This document shows positions 8,145 through 19,072 of a stretch of 64,000 nucleotides of DNA, one piece after another. The translations under genes and the position numbers were made by a program. Source of the stretch: Pseudanabaena sp. ABRG5-3 (GTDB taxonomy: Bacteria; Cyanobacteriota; Cyanobacteriia; Pseudanabaenales; Pseudanabaenaceae). The notes below the pieces were generated by a model. That model ran no database searches. It was not told where the DNA came from and saw only the letters and a list, made by a program, of their open reading frames with translations. The stretch covers positions 3,098,048-3,162,047 of the forward strand of contig NZ_AP017560.1 of assembly GCF_003967015.1 (NCBI RefSeq). Direction: 5' to 3'. Each line of letters begins with the position of its first letter. Position 1 is the first letter of the stretch.

Positions 8145-11100
8145 ATGCTTATATCTACTAATGGTGATTTACCAACTTACCCAGAAAAAAGTAAATCTGC
8201 TTCCAAGAAGGTAGCTACAAAAAAATCATCATCAAAAAAAAATACTCAAGAATCTCTAGGATTGCATCAGGCAATTTTGGATAGTGCAAACTATTCAATT
8301 ATCGCCACAACAGTGGATGGGGTAATTAGTGTTTTCAACAAAACAGCAGAGAATTGGCTAGGATACAAAGCGTCAGAACTTGTGGGGAAATTTACTCCCG
8401 AACGTTTTCATGATCCTGAAGAGATTAAACAACGGGCGATCGCTTTAACCGAAGAACTTGGTATTCCTGTTGATGCAGGATTTGAGGTGTTTGTCGCTAA
8501 GACAAAACTAGGTCAAATGGAAGAAAGTGAGTGGACATATATCCGCAAAGATGGCTCAAGATTTCCTGTTAAGCTTTCTATTTCTACATTACGTAATGAG
8601 GCAAATGAAGTAACAGGCTTTTTAGGTATTGCCAATGATGTCACCAAACAGAAACAATCTGAGCAAGAATTACAGACAATATTGCGAGAGTTAGCGTTTC
8701 AGAAATTTGCCCTTGATCAAGCTGCAATCGTAGCTGTAACTGATCTTTATGGCGATATTATCTATGCCAACACCAAATTTTGTGAAATTTCTGGATATAG
8801 TCAAGAGGAGCTATTAGGCAAAAACCATCGCATACTCAATTCGCAATACCATTCTCAAGATTTCTTTACCAATTTGTGGGATACGATCGCTAGTGGAAAA
8901 GTATGGCGTGGTGAAATTCGGAATAAAGCTAAGTCTGGGAATTATTATTGGACAGATAGTACGATCATCCCTCTCCTCGACGATCATGGAAAACCCATGA
9001 AATACTTGGCAATCCGCTTTGACATTAGCGATCGCAAACAAGTTGAAGAAACTTTGCGACTTAGAGAAAGAGCGATCGCAGCTAGTCATAACGGAATTGT
9101 CATTACTGACTGTAAACTTCCGAATAATCCAATTGTCTATGTAAACGCTGCCTTTGAAAAAATCACTGGCTATTCTGCTGCTGATGTCATGGGCAAGAAT
9201 TGCCGTTTTTTACAAGGAGATGATGTATTTCAAGCAGAAAAAGAAGTAATCCGTGCAGCAGTATTAGCGGGAAATCCTTGTACTGTCGTCATCAGAAATT
9301 ATCGAAAGGATGGCACATTATTCTGGAATGAGTTGAATATTTCACCAATATTTGATAATCATGGCAATGTGACTCACTTTGTGGGAATTCAAACTGATAT
9401 TACAGCACGAAAAGAAGCCGAAAAGGATTTAAAAAGGCAAATGCGCCTCACCGTTTTACTAAATCGGATTACTGATGAAATTCGGCAAAGTCTTGATGTT
9501 GAAAGTATTTTCCAGACTGCGGCACACCAAATTCAATTAGCTTTTCATTCTAGTCGATGTCTAATCTATCGGTTGGAATATCCACCAGTTAGTAAAGAGC
9601 AAAAAACATCAGCTCAACCCAAGGTTTCGCTCATGTCAGAGCAATTAGCTGACAGAATTTTTTCTGTTAAAGATATTGAACTACCACTCTTAAATAGTAG
9701 TTTCGGACAGAAAATAGCGAGTCAGGATCAAGCGATCGCCATTACCAACGTTTATACTGAGCCTGAATTAGATGAATTTGGCGACCTATTCTATCGGATG
9801 CAGTTGCGATCGCTATTAGCTATTCGCACTTCATCCCATGGCATAACCAATGGAATTATTTTGCTACATCATTGCAACAGTTTTCACAAATGGACAATTG
9901 AGGAAAAACAACTCCTCGAATCCGTTGCCAATCAGGTCAGTATTGGTTTATCTCAAGCCCACTTACTAATTCAAGAAACAAGGCAAAGAGAACAACTAAT
10001 CAAGCAAAATGAAGAATTAGAAGAAGCAAAAATAATTGCAGAGGCAGCAAACCGCTCTAAAAGTGAATTTTTAGCAACCATGAGCCATGAGATTCGGACT
10101 CCCATGAATGCTGTAATTGGAATGACAGGAGTTTTACTAGATACTAATCTCACGAAGGAACAGCGTGAATTTATTGAAATCGTACGCAATGCTGGTGATA
10201 CTTTACTGACTATTATTAACGATATTTTAGATTTTTCTAAGATTGAATCGGGACATCTAGAATTAGAAGAACAAACTTTTGATTTGCGCATTTGCCTAGA
10301 AGATACGATTGAACTGCTCTCAGCAAAAGCGGTTGAGAAAGGTATTGAAATCGGTTATTTAATTCATCCTGATGTGGAATTAATTGTCATTGGCGATATG
10401 ACCCGACTACGCCAAGTTTTAGCAAATTTGATTGGGAATGCAATTAAATTTACGAATCGGGGTTCTGTAAATATTTCGATTACCCAATCGCCGATATTCC
10501 ATTATGAACGATGTGATCTCCACAGCCATAAAGAAGATTCTCAATTACTACGGACATTACAGTTTGCAGTGAGAGATACTGGAATTGGCATTCCTAGCGA
10601 TCGCCTTCATCGATTGTTTCAACCTTTCAGCCAAGTGGATGCTTCCACCACCAGACAATATGGCGGCACTGGACTAGGCTTAGCCATTAGTAAACGTCTA
10701 TGCGAACTCATGGGCGGCACAATGTGGGTGGAAAGCGATATTCACCAAGGCTCCACTTTTCACTTTACGATTACAGCCCCTACACACAACTGGGAACAAG
10801 TTCCCCCAATTAGCATTGCTACTTCACAAGCAATCTCCCCATCGACCAATGGTAAATTACTTACAGGTCAAGGGATCAGTCACATTAACACCGATCGTTA
10901 TCGACGGAATTATAACTTTGATCCTAAGATGGCGAGAAATCACCCACTGCGAATTTTGATCGCAGAGGACAATGTGATTAATCAAAAAGTTGCCATTCAT
11001 ATCTTGCAACAGATGGGCTATCGTGCTGATGTTGTCGCCAATGGATTAGAAGTTTTAGCAGCCCTCTCTCATCAGACCTATGATCTGATATTTATGGATA

Positions 11101-11687
11101 TGCAGATGCCAGAAATGGACGGGCTAGAAGCTACTCGACAGATATATCAGAATTGGGAGCATAAAAAGCTTACTAATAGACCCCGCATTATTGCGATGAC
11201 AGCAAATGCCATGCAGGGCGATCGCGAAATTTGTTTAGCAGCAGGTATGGATGACTATCTGAGTAAGCCAATTCGTAACTCCGAACTGGTGCGCGTATTA
11301 ATGGCATGTCAACCAGCTACAAATCCCCCCGCGCATTTATCATCAATTAATATTGGTACGCTTCACGAAACTGCTAATGATATTGGTGGGGAAGATCCAT
11401 CTTTTTTAATTGAGCTAATCGATAGTTATTTAGATAATACGCGATCGCTCCTCCAAGAGTTATATACTAGCTTTGCACAGCAAAATTTTGATTTAATGCT
11501 ACGAACTGCCCACACCTTAAAATCTAGTAGTGGTGTTATTGGTGCTGAAGAGCTATCAGAAATGTGTCGTGATCTGGAGATGGGTCTCCGTAGTAAAAAT
11601 TATGAGGACTTAGATATCAAAATCAATAAAATAGCCGATGAGTATGCAAGCGTTAAATCTGAACTAGAGCAGGAAAAGTATAATTAA
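8145..11687 (+). CDS. hybrid sensor histidine kinase (PAS x3-GAF-HisKA-HATPase-REC-Hpt)
   Basis: An 1180-residue cytoplasmic phosphorelay protein with no membrane segment. After a Lys/Ser-rich start come three PAS domains (about 45-170, 180-300, 305-425); the third has the NCRFLQGD motif of LOV-type flavin PAS domains, so light or redox sensing is possible. A GAF domain (about 440-605) precedes HisKA with MSHEIRTP near 646, then HATPase (DTGIGIP near 811, GGTGLGLAI). REC follows ([15 protein letters not shown] with phospho-Asp near 984), then an Hpt domain with AHTLKSSSG (His near 1122). Thus all phosphorelay steps are on one chain. The next gene, 46 bp on, encodes a REC-GGDEF protein and is the likely output partner. 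Confidence 0.95.
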   Translation: MLISTNGDLPTYPEKSKSASKKVATKKSSSKKNTQESLGLHQAILDSANYSIIATTVDGVISVFNKTAENWLGYKASELVGKFTPERFHDPEEIKQRAIALTEELGIPVDAGFEVFVAKTKLGQMEESEWTYIRKDGSRFPVKLSISTLRNEANEVTGFLGIANDVTKQKQSEQELQTILRELAFQKFALDQAAIVAVTDLYGDIIYANTKFCEISGYSQEELLGKNHRILNSQYHSQDFFTNLWDTIASGKVWRGEIRNKAKSGNYYWTDSTIIPLLDDHGKPMKYLAIRFDISDRKQVEETLRLRERAIAASHNGIVITDCKLPNNPIVYVNAAFEKITGYSAADVMGKNCRFLQGDDVFQAEKEVIRAAVLAGNPCTVVIRNYRKDGTLFWNELNISPIFDNHGNVTHFVGIQTDITARKEAEKDLKRQMRLTVLLNRITDEIRQSLDVESIFQTAAHQIQLAFHSSRCLIYRLEYPPVSKEQKTSAQPKVSLMSEQLADRIFSVKDIELPLLNSSFGQKIASQDQAIAITNVYTEPELDEFGDLFYRMQLRSLLAIRTSSHGITNGIILLHHCNSFHKWTIEEKQLLESVANQVSIGLSQAHLLIQETRQREQLIKQNEELEEAKIIAEAANRSKSEFLATMSHEIRTPMNAVIGMTGVLLDTNLTKEQREFIEIVRNAGDTLLTIINDILDFSKIESGHLELEEQTFDLRICLEDTIELLSAKAVEKGIEIGYLIHPDVELIVIGDMTRLRQVLANLIGNAIKFTNRGSVNISITQSPIFHYERCDLHSHKEDSQLLRTLQFAVRDTGIGIPSDRLHRLFQPFSQVDASTTRQYGGTGLGLAISKRLCELMGGTMWVESDIHQGSTFHFTITAPTHNWEQVPPISIATSQAISPSTNGKLLTGQGISHINTDRYRRNYNFDPKMARNHPLRILIAEDNVINQKVAIHILQQMGYRADVVANGLEVLAALSHQTYDLIFMDMQMPEMDGLEATRQIYQNWEHKKLTNRPRIIAMTANAMQGDREICLAAGMDDYLSKPIRNSELVRVLMACQPATNPPAHLSSINIGTLHETANDIGGEDPSFLIELIDSYLDNTRSLLQELYTSFAQQNFDLMLRTAHTLKSSSGVIGAEELSEMCRDLEMGLRSKNYEDLDIKINKIADEYASVKSELEQEKYN

Positions 11688-11733
11688 CGCTATTGCCATC
11701 TCCTAGTTTTGTCCAATACTGTCCAGTTATGTA

Positions 11734-12777
11734 ATGACCATCGAAGATAGCGATCACAATAAGCATCCGCCCCAAGAAGTAAATATTTCAGAAATAACCG
11801 CATCCGAACCCGCATTGATTTTAATTGTGGATGACGACCTGTTTATGCGAAAAATTTTGGTGCGTTATTTGGAACGCGAAAACTATCGAGTGGTTGAGGC
11901 GGCTGATGGGATGGAAGCCTTGCAGATCTATCAAGAGCGGCAACCAGATATGATTTTACTAGATGCGATGATGCCTGTCTTAGATGGTTTTGAATGCTGC
12001 GCAAGGTTACAAAAACTTCCGCATGGAGATCACACACCTGTATTGATTATTACAGCACTTGAAGATCGCGAGTCTGTTGATCGCGCGTATGAAGTGGGGG
12101 CTTCGGACTATGTGACTAAGCCAATTCATTGGGCTGTATTGCGCCAAAGGGTAAAGCGCTTACTCGAACAAGCAAATTTACGTCAGCAACTAGAAGCCGC
12201 GAATAAACGTTTGGCAGTAGTAGTCAAGGAACTTCAGCGATTAGTATCTATTGATGGATTGACGCAAGTAGCAAATCGCCGTTGTTTAGATGAATATCTC
12301 GAACAAGAATTTAAACGTTCTAGTAGAGAAAAAGTCCCTATTTCCTTGGTGTTATGTGACATTGATTTTTTTAAAAACTATAACGATAACTATGGACATC
12401 AAGAAGGGGATCTCTGTTTGCAAGCCGTTGCCCAAGCAATTAGTAAAGCGACAAATCGTCCTGCCGATTTAGTCGCTCGCTATGGTGGGGAGGAATTCGC
12501 AATTGTTTTACCAAATACAGATCGAGAAGGGGGAATGAATGTTGCGATGAGAGCGAACGAGATTGTGCGATCGCTACAATTGCCCCATGAGCATTCTGAA
12601 GTGGCTAACTATGTGACCATTAGCTGTGGTGTTGCTACCCTTTTTCCCCATCAACATACTCAAGCAATAAATTTACTACTCAAATCTGCGGATCGCGCTT
12701 TATATGTAGCTAAGGCTGAAGGACGCAATTGCGTAAGGCAAAGTGATAATAATCTAGAAGAAATAGCAAAAACATAA
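11734..12777 (+). CDS. response regulator with GGDEF domain (diguanylate cyclase)
   Basis: A 347-residue two-domain regulator. The REC domain has the acidic pair in IVDDDLFMRK, the phospho-acceptor in LLDAMMPVLDG and the conserved Lys in YVTKPIHW. A short helix leads to a GGDEF domain (from about residue 170) with active-site RYGGEEF near 250. RPAD five residues before it is an RxxD inhibitory site, so product feedback by c-di-GMP is expected. Phosphorylation should activate c-di-GMP synthesis. It follows the hybrid kinase by 46 bp in the same direction; the kinase's Hpt domain is the obvious phosphodonor, though this is inferred from adjacency. A long hairpin overlaps its stop. Confidence 0.95.
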   Translation: MTIEDSDHNKHPPQEVNISEITASEPALILIVDDDLFMRKILVRYLERENYRVVEAADGMEALQIYQERQPDMILLDAMMPVLDGFECCARLQKLPHGDHTPVLIITALEDRESVDRAYEVGASDYVTKPIHWAVLRQRVKRLLEQANLRQQLEAANKRLAVVVKELQRLVSIDGLTQVANRRCLDEYLEQEFKRSSREKVPISLVLCDIDFFKNYNDNYGHQEGDLCLQAVAQAISKATNRPADLVARYGGEEFAIVLPNTDREGGMNVAMRANEIVRSLQLPHEHSEVANYVTISCGVATLFPHQHTQAINLLLKSADRALYVAKAEGRNCVRQSDNNLEEIAKT

Positions 12778-12827
12778 AAAAGAGATGCAGCACTTGACAC
12801 TACATCTCTTTTTTATGTTTTTGCTAT
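12763..12827 (+). terminator. 25-bp stem hairpin terminator
   Basis: Perfectly paired 25-base arms around a 15-base loop; the right arm contains CATCTCTTTTTTATG. The stop codon of the diguanylate cyclase gene lies inside the left arm. Likely transcription terminator for the kinase/cyclase unit. Confidence 0.8.
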
Positions 12828-12925
12828 AGTGTTCGCTATAATCACAAAGCAGCAAACTAATGGTTAGGGTATAAAGAACATATCCTTATCATTTAGATAT
12901 TTAATTGAGACATTAAACGAAATCT

Positions 12926-13540
12926 ATGGAATGGCATATTACCGATGCACAAAGCTTAGCCATCATCGATCAAGAAATTGGTGAGCATTCCCTATCTCCA
13001 TCCGAATATGAGATTGTGCGCCAAGTAATTTATGCAACCGCCGATTTTGAATATAAACACCTTGTCAGATTTTCTGAAAATGCTTTACAGGCTGGTGCAT
13101 CGGCTTTAGCTACTCGTACCACAGTGGTCGTGGATGTCCCCACTGTACAAGCAGCTATCTTCCCTAAGATTTGTGACACGTTTGCCAATCCAATTTACTG
13201 TGGTGTGGATGCAATTACTCGTCCCCAAAAGGGCAAAACGCAGGCAGCTTGGGGTATCGAGACTTTAGCTAAGCGCTATCCTGAAGCCATATTTGTTATT
13301 GGGGAGTCCCAACCTGCTTTAGCGACTCTTGTGGATTTGATCGAAGTAGAAGAAGTAAAGCCTGCGTTGGTGATTGGTGCTCCTGCTGGTTTTATTGATA
13401 CCGATGTGATTAAGTCTCGATTGCATGATTCGCAAATTCCCCATATTCGCGTGGACGGGCGTAAGGGCAATGCGATCGCTGCCGCCGCAATATTTAATGC
13501 TCTTGTGAGTTTGGCATGGCAAGCCTATGGAACCAAATAA
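12926..13540 (+). CDS. cobH: precorrin-8X methylmutase
   Basis: A 204-residue CobH/CbiC enzyme that moves a methyl group from C-11 to C-12 of the corrin ring, giving hydrogenobyrinate or its cobalt form. The family pattern is visible: ATADFEYKHLVRFSENA near residue 40, DVPTVQAAI, TQAAWGIE, FVIGESQPAL, VIGAPAGFIDT and the conserved GRKGNAIAAAAIFNAL at the C-terminus. Length is normal. It stands alone after a terminator; other cobalamin genes in the window (cbiG-cobJ, cobO) lie 16 and 39 kb away, so the pathway is not clustered. Confidence 0.95.
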   Translation: MEWHITDAQSLAIIDQEIGEHSLSPSEYEIVRQVIYATADFEYKHLVRFSENALQAGASALATRTTVVVDVPTVQAAIFPKICDTFANPIYCGVDAITRPQKGKTQAAWGIETLAKRYPEAIFVIGESQPALATLVDLIEVEEVKPALVIGAPAGFIDTDVIKSRLHDSQIPHIRVDGRKGNAIAAAAIFNALVSLAWQAYGTK

Positions 13541-13582
13541 GTAGGCAGAAACAATTAAAACCTGAGCCGCTTGCGTATCAGT

Positions 13583-13685
13583 TACAGCACTTTGCGCTCA
13601 AACCCGAACAAGAAAATTTTTAAAAGCGTTGCTTTGCAACGCTTTTAAAAATTTTCTTGTTCGGGTTTGAGCGCAAAGTGCTGTA
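13583..13685. repeat. 50-bp perfect palindrome, TTT loop
   Basis: Both 50-base arms are exactly complementary around a 3-base loop. The left arm begins TACAGCACTTTGCGCTCAAA and the apex is GCGTTGC-TTT-GCAACGC. A second member at 60594 shares the first ~25 bases of the outer left arm but has a different inner arm and a decayed right end. It follows cobH by 42 bp and could terminate it. Confidence 0.95.
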
Positions 13686-13708
13686 GTTCAAAGTTTGATT
13701 GGGTATTT

Positions 13709-13810
13709 AAGTAGCTTGGCATAATTAAAAACCAGAACCAAAACCTGTAGCGCACGCGCAGCGTGCGCTACAGGTTTTGGGGTTTTATATTTAATTGCAC
13801 CCAGCTACTT
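13709..13810. repeat. palindromic repeat bounded by AAGTAGCT
   Basis: A 20-bp perfect core (CCAAAACCTGTAGCGCACGC, loop GCA) inside imperfect outer arms ending in AAGTAGCT and AGCTACTT, with ATAATTAAAAACC on one side and GGTTTTATATTTAATTGC on the other. The same core (CTGTAGCGCACGC) occurs at 39902 after the aminotransferase gene. Confidence 0.9.
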
Positions 13811-13903
13811 AGTGATGTTTTGATGTTGCCGTCGAAGTCGAGAACATCACGAGAAAGGCTATAAAATGCAATGTGTTAGGACTTATGAGGATTGTATAGA
13901 CCT

Positions 13904-14701
13904 ATGAACTTTAGTCTGAACTTAAGTCTAAGTTTAGGTCGCGTTTGGGCGATCGCCACTAATGTCTTTCGCGAAACAGTGCGTGAGCAAGTGCTTTATC
14001 TTTCTTTGTTATATACATTGATTGTGGTGTCAGCAATGCTGATGCTGCCCGAGTTTTCCTATGACTCTTCGGCAAAGATGATTGTGGATACGGGCATAGC
14101 TGCGATCGAGGTGGTGAGTTTAATTGTAGCGATATTGGTTGGTACGAATCTGATCAATAAAGAAATCGATAAGCGAACAATTTTTATTCTCATTGCTAAG
14201 CCAATGCACCGAGCTGAGTTTGTCCTTGGTAAGCATCTGGGCTTGACTGCTGTAGTTGGTGCGCTGGTATCAATTATGAGCATAATTTTTATTATCTTGA
14301 TGGCAATCAAGCAAATTCCGATTCCCACTCCTGCGATTCTCACCGCCAACTTTTTTATATTTTGGCAAATCATGCTGCTAGGAGCGATCGCTATTTTCTT
14401 CGGCACATTTACAGGTTCACTAATTGCCTCTTTACTCACCCTTGCCGCCTATGTCATCGGCAATTTTAGTCGTGATCTACTGTTACTGGGTGAAATTTCT
14501 AAAAATCCTAGTTTGCAAGCAGTTACACGTACTTTTTATATGATTTTGCCTGATTTATCACGGGCTAATCTCAAGAATGAGGCAGTTTACAATATTCTGC
14601 CTAGTCTGACCGATATGTTTAGTAATGGGATCTATATATTGAGTTATGCGCTATTAACTTTAGCGATCGCCATTCTTATCTTTTCACGCCGCCAGTTCTA
14701 A
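13904..14701 (+). CDS. ABC-2 type permease-like membrane protein
   Basis: A 265-residue integral membrane protein starting MNFSLNLSLSLGR. It has about six hydrophobic helices, among them LYTLIVVSAMLML, VVSLIVAILVGTNLI, VVGALVSIMSIIFIILMA and YALLTLAIAILIF. The segment NKEIDKRTIFILIAKPMHRAEFVLGKHLG after helix two is typical of ABC-2-type permeases related to the ABC transporter permease subunits common in cyanobacteria. No ATPase gene is adjacent. The ATG at 13904 is preferred over a TTG four codons upstream because GAGG at 13887 is then better placed. Its substrate is unknown. Confidence 0.75.
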   Translation: MNFSLNLSLSLGRVWAIATNVFRETVREQVLYLSLLYTLIVVSAMLMLPEFSYDSSAKMIVDTGIAAIEVVSLIVAILVGTNLINKEIDKRTIFILIAKPMHRAEFVLGKHLGLTAVVGALVSIMSIIFIILMAIKQIPIPTPAILTANFFIFWQIMLLGAIAIFFGTFTGSLIASLLTLAAYVIGNFSRDLLLLGEISKNPSLQAVTRTFYMILPDLSRANLKNEAVYNILPSLTDMFSNGIYILSYALLTLAIAILIFSRRQF

Positions 14702-14706
14702 AAAAT

Positions 14707-14735
14707 AAAAAAGCCTCGCAATGCGAGGCTTTTTT
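14707..14735. terminator. bidirectional terminator
   Basis: AAAAAAGCCTCGCA and TGCGAGGCTTTTTT form a strong stem with runs of A and T on both sides. It lies between the convergent permease gene and leuA and can serve both. Confidence 0.9.
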
Positions 14736-14749
14736 ATTGGTAGCAACTT

Positions 14750-16399
14750 TTACAAAGCTGCTTCTTTCTTAAGATTATCGCGATCAATTACCTTCGTAGT
14801 AGGTGTCTGAAGCGCGAAGTAGAGTTTATTTAAAGCACTGAGATAGGCTCTTGCCGAGGCAACAATGACATCGGTATTGGCGGAATGTCCAGAGAGCGTA
14901 CCAACATCAGGATGCTTTAGACGAATGGTAACTTCGCCGAGGGCATCAATACCTGCGGTCACAGACTGCACCGAGTACTCGATCAAATTATTGGGGACAT
15001 TGACGATGCGATTGATTGCTTTATAAACTGCATCTACAGGGCCAGTTCCCACAGAGACATCGGTAATTTCTTGACCATCGGGCATTACAACCGTAACCGT
15101 TGCAGTGGGGATGGCGCGATCGCCACAGCTTACCTGCACCTGTTCGAGCTTGAAGGCTTCAGGCGCATGACGAATTTCATCATTGACGATCGCTTCTAAG
15201 TCGCGATCGCTAATTTCGCGCTTCTTATCAGCCAACTCCTTAAAACGCACAAAGGCAGCATTAAGTTCTTGTTCAGAAAGCTCAAAACCAAGCTCCTTAA
15301 GACGGGAACTCAAAGCATTGCGACCAGAGAGCTTACCAAGAACGATCAAGTTATCGGTCAAACCAATGGATTGAGCATCCATGATTTCGTAAGTGAGGCG
15401 ATTTTTTAATACGCCGTCCTGATGGATTCCTGACTCATGGGCAAAGGCATTTGCACCAACGATCGCCTTATTAGGCTGTACCAACATTCCCGTAAGGTTA
15501 GACACAAGGCGCGAAGTTTTGTAAATCTGCTTAGTGTCAATGTTGCAGAGAGGTGCTGTCGATTCCGCAGGACGACCAAGATAGGCATTGAAATACGCAC
15601 GACGGACATGTAGCGCCATTACCAATTCTTCGAGAGCGGCATTGCCTGCGCGTTCACCAATACCATTGATTGTGCATTCCATTTGACGTGCGCCATTCTT
15701 AGCCGCTTCAAGGAAGTTTGCCACTGCCAAGCCGAGATCATTGTGACCATGAACAGAAATTATCGCCTGATCAATATTGCGCACATTATCTTTGATTCCC
15801 TTGATCAAGGCTCCAAATTCTGATGGAGTTAAATAGCCCACGGTGTCGGGAATATTCACTGTCGATGCACCCGCAGCGATCGCCGCCTCTAGCACTTGAT
15901 AGAGGAACTCAGGATCGGAACGTCCCGCATCTTCAGGAGAAAATTCAACATCAGCAACTTTTGATTTAGCATAGGCAACCATCTCTGGCACAATCGCTAA
16001 AACTTCAGCGCGAGTTTTCCGAAGTTTGTATTCCAAGTGAATATCGGAAGTTGCGAGAAAGGTATGAATTCTTCCTTTTGCAGCAGGTTTGACCGCTTCA
16101 GCCGCCGCATCAATATCGCCTTTAGTAGCACGGGCTAATCCACAAATCGTTGGACCATTCTCAGTACCAACGAGTTTTGCGATTTCTTGCACTGCATAAA
16201 AATCGCCTTTACTAGCAAAGGGAAACCCAGCCTCGATGATGTCTACACCAAGTCGAGCCAGTTGCTGAGCGATTAGCAGTTTTTGCTCCACGTTAAGGGT
16301 TGCGCCTGGTGACTGTTCACCGTCGCGTAGGGTGGTATCAAAAAAGATAATGCGATCTTGAGCAACGTTAGACTCTGATGGTGTTACTGATGTAGACAT
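14750..16399 (-). CDS. leuA: 2-isopropylmalate synthase
   Basis: A 549-residue LeuA, the first committed enzyme of leucine synthesis, condensing acetyl-CoA with 2-oxoisovalerate. The catalytic TIM barrel starts [14 protein letters not shown] (substrate- and metal-binding R-D) and includes the metal ligands in HGHNDLG and the [10 protein letters not shown] signature. [15 protein letters not shown] marks the linker region. The C-terminal ~150 residues match the LeuA dimer regulatory domain that binds leucine ([15 protein letters not shown]), so feedback inhibition is expected. The length is normal for a full LeuA. It is a single gene with a shared terminator and 158 bp of upstream sequence holding its promoter. 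Confidence 0.97.
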   Translation of the reverse strand: MSTSVTPSESNVAQDRIIFFDTTLRDGEQSPGATLNVEQKLLIAQQLARLGVDIIEAGFPFASKGDFYAVQEIAKLVGTENGPTICGLARATKGDIDAAAEAVKPAAKGRIHTFLATSDIHLEYKLRKTRAEVLAIVPEMVAYAKSKVADVEFSPEDAGRSDPEFLYQVLEAAIAAGASTVNIPDTVGYLTPSEFGALIKGIKDNVRNIDQAIISVHGHNDLGLAVANFLEAAKNGARQMECTINGIGERAGNAALEELVMALHVRRAYFNAYLGRPAESTAPLCNIDTKQIYKTSRLVSNLTGMLVQPNKAIVGANAFAHESGIHQDGVLKNRLTYEIMDAQSIGLTDNLIVLGKLSGRNALSSRLKELGFELSEQELNAAFVRFKELADKKREISDRDLEAIVNDEIRHAPEAFKLEQVQVSCGDRAIPTATVTVVMPDGQEITDVSVGTGPVDAVYKAINRIVNVPNNLIEYSVQSVTAGIDALGEVTIRLKHPDVGTLSGHSANTDVIVASARAYLSALNKLYFALQTPTTKVIDRDNLKKEAAL

Positions 16400-16557
16400 A
16401 ATGCGTTAATTCATGAATGGTTAATGTGACAATGTAACGATAGAGATATTCTTAATTGTGATTGTGAGCAGAACACAAACAAATTAAGTTATTTCCAATC
16501 TTAGCCCTTTTCTTTAAAAATTGGTAAGTCAATTTCGTTTTGTCTTAACCAATTGTT

Positions 16558-18900
16558 CTAGGCAAACTGGCAAGTATCATCATCGCTACGAAAGATTGCA
16601 CTTGGCTGGGTAAAATCATCATTATTATCTTGAGATGATAGTAAACCACCCTCCGCAGGATGCTGCATTGATTTCGCTTCTAGTTGATCGTAGAGATTCT
16701 TAATCACTTGGAGAATATAATTAGCCGACTGTTCATAGGCGATCGCTTCACTCAGCGATCGCGCAGTTTGCCAAATTCCATGCTCTACCCTGTCAAAGGT
16801 GGGATAAGCATAGAATAGTTGTCGAAGTAGTCCATCTAGTTCATGGGCGCGTAAATCTTGCCAGCTATCGTGGTCAGGATTAAAAGGATAGTAAAGCGTA
16901 GAGAACAATAAAATTTTGGTTCGCATCGCATTAGTAAACCGCATCAATTCTAAGCGCAAATCAAAAAGATCATTGGCAATTTGAGGATCAAAGGGAATTT
17001 TATTTTTTATCTGATGATGCTGATTATCTAGATCAGCATTAGCTCCATTACTGGGATAGACAGACGGTGCGATCGCTTCGACATAGTTACTAGAGTTGTT
17101 AGAGATATTAGAGGCGCTATCAGGATAAAGTTGTTCTAATTTTGTGAGCAGCATATTACCAATCACGGCATATTCCGCAGGCTTAGAAACCCTTTGCACT
17201 GACTCTTGAATTAAAGCCCGCAATTGAGGGAAAGTGGGCATAAAGGAAACTAATTCCTTAAGGAGTGCTGCCCAATCTACACTATTTAACTGACGGGGAT
17301 CACTTTCCCAAACATCTTGATAGGTATATAACAAAAGTTTTTTGAGCCGCATCTGTTGAGCATCCGTATCAATATCATGGGCTACCAAAGTATAGATATC
17401 AGCAATATCCGCAGCTCCGTAAGGATAGGGAGCAAGGAGTGATAGTTCATCTTCAGTAAAGCCCATTAATTCCTCATAGGAGGGAAGATCTGAATTGTTA
17501 TCATCAAAGACTTCCTTTTCTACCTTGTTGGGATTCTGTTGCGAAGTGTCAAGCGGGGCAAGGATTTGCGCTGAGCCAGCATTAATTACTAGATTACTAA
17601 CTTGATATGATGTTGGTGTACTAACTGATGGTGGATGAGCGGATATTTGAGAAGAACTAATAGGCGTAGCGATCGCAGCTTTCTCATAGAGCCTAGAAAC
17701 CATCTGAAAAACCATTTTGGCAATAATCAAATATTGACGCTGTTTCGGAGCTGCGATCGTTTTTACTGATTTGACTAAGTTCTCTTTTAAGGATTCTATT
17801 GTCGGATATTGCTGATATAAATCTTGCAGCAATTCCCCAAAGGTAAAGTTATCCAAACGGTGCGAATCATTTTCCAGAATGCCAGTACAGACTAAGCATA
17901 CCAACTTCTTGGCTCTAACAGGATCTTCACTCATCTCAAGATCATCGGAAATATCCTCAATTAGAAGTTCCGTTGGAGTCTTAGCAATGCTTTGGAGATT
18001 AGAACTATTATCAGAAGTTAATGACAACTCTTCTGGTAGAGATGGTGTAATAACACTAAAAATCGTTTGGGCAAGGGACTGGGAGAGTAGAGGTTGTAGA
18101 GCTTCTAATACTTCATTTGCTGATTGGTAACGCTGCCGAAAATCAAAGCGCACCATTTTATCGATAATGTCTGCCAATGTGGGTGTTACTTTTGCATACT
18201 CCCGCCAGCGAAACTCGCTGGTGAGTGGATCTTCAGGGATTTGATTTGGTTGTAAGCCCGTCAATGCTTGAATCGCGATTATACCGATCGCATAGATATC
18301 ACTGGCAAACATAGTTTTGCCGCTATATTGCTCATTGGGCATATACCCTGGGGAGCCAATCACAAGGCTAGAAGTATTCCCAAATTGACTAATCGGTTGA
18401 GTACTAACTTCTTTAACTGCCCCAAAGTCAATTAAAACAATTTTGCGATCGCTAGCCCGACGAATTAAATTACTCGGCTTAATATCTCGGTGAATGACCT
18501 GCTGACGATGTACAAAATTAAGGGTTGTTAAAATATCGGTCAAAAACTCAATTGTGTACTTTTCTCCTAAGCAAATACCCCGTTTAATCTCTTGCGTCAA
18601 GACATCGCCTTCAATTAATTCCTGAGCCAGAAAGAACTCTTCATCCTCCTCAAAGTGTGCCAATAAACTGGGAATACATTCATGCTTACCCAAACGATAA
18701 AGTACCTTAGCCTCTTTATCAAACAGTTCTCGCGAAATTTCTAATACCTCTGTTTGAGATGAAGCAGGCTTAAGTTGCTTGATCACACAGGAAGGTCGAT
18801 CAGGCAAGTATCCATCTTCAGCAATAAATGTTTGGCTAAAGCCGCCGCCACCAAGTTGTTTGACGATCTTATAGCGCCCAGTCAGGGTTTTGCCGAGCAT
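16558..18900 (-). CDS. Ser/Thr protein kinase with three C-terminal repeats
   Basis: A 780-residue Hanks-type kinase starting MLGKTLTGRYKIVKQLGGGGF, the usual cyanobacterial form; in-frame upstream codons (ATG at 18906, TTG at 18921) are less likely. The catalytic Lys is in SCVIKQLKP; HRDIKPSNL and DFGAVKE are intact, as is GSPGYMPNEQY, so it should be active. The kinase ends near residue 275. There is no transmembrane helix. The rest contains three degenerate copies of a ~78-residue unit (about 327-405, 515-592, 656-738), each with a pattern like LLxxLxxxYPTxxxL followed by a helix ending near LY. I do not recognise these repeats; they may be all-helical protein-binding modules. Confidence 0.9.
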   Translation of the reverse strand: MLGKTLTGRYKIVKQLGGGGFSQTFIAEDGYLPDRPSCVIKQLKPASSQTEVLEISRELFDKEAKVLYRLGKHECIPSLLAHFEEDEEFFLAQELIEGDVLTQEIKRGICLGEKYTIEFLTDILTTLNFVHRQQVIHRDIKPSNLIRRASDRKIVLIDFGAVKEVSTQPISQFGNTSSLVIGSPGYMPNEQYSGKTMFASDIYAIGIIAIQALTGLQPNQIPEDPLTSEFRWREYAKVTPTLADIIDKMVRFDFRQRYQSANEVLEALQPLLSQSLAQTIFSVITPSLPEELSLTSDNSSNLQSIAKTPTELLIEDISDDLEMSEDPVRAKKLVCLVCTGILENDSHRLDNFTFGELLQDLYQQYPTIESLKENLVKSVKTIAAPKQRQYLIIAKMVFQMVSRLYEKAAIATPISSSQISAHPPSVSTPTSYQVSNLVINAGSAQILAPLDTSQQNPNKVEKEVFDDNNSDLPSYEELMGFTEDELSLLAPYPYGAADIADIYTLVAHDIDTDAQQMRLKKLLLYTYQDVWESDPRQLNSVDWAALLKELVSFMPTFPQLRALIQESVQRVSKPAEYAVIGNMLLTKLEQLYPDSASNISNNSSNYVEAIAPSVYPSNGANADLDNQHHQIKNKIPFDPQIANDLFDLRLELMRFTNAMRTKILLFSTLYYPFNPDHDSWQDLRAHELDGLLRQLFYAYPTFDRVEHGIWQTARSLSEAIAYEQSANYILQVIKNLYDQLEAKSMQHPAEGGLLSSQDNNDDFTQPSAIFRSDDDTCQFA

Positions 18901-19072
18901 AATCATTTTAGCCAGTACCAACGGAGAATGTACTTAGGATGGGCGGCATGAAGCAGGATCTATCCTAGGTGGTAATATTTTGACATCTGATTAACCTGAT
19001 AGCAAGTTAATTTTCGTTAGATCTTTAGGGGTAGGTTGATAACTTGCGCTGTGGTGTAAATCATCACCTTTG

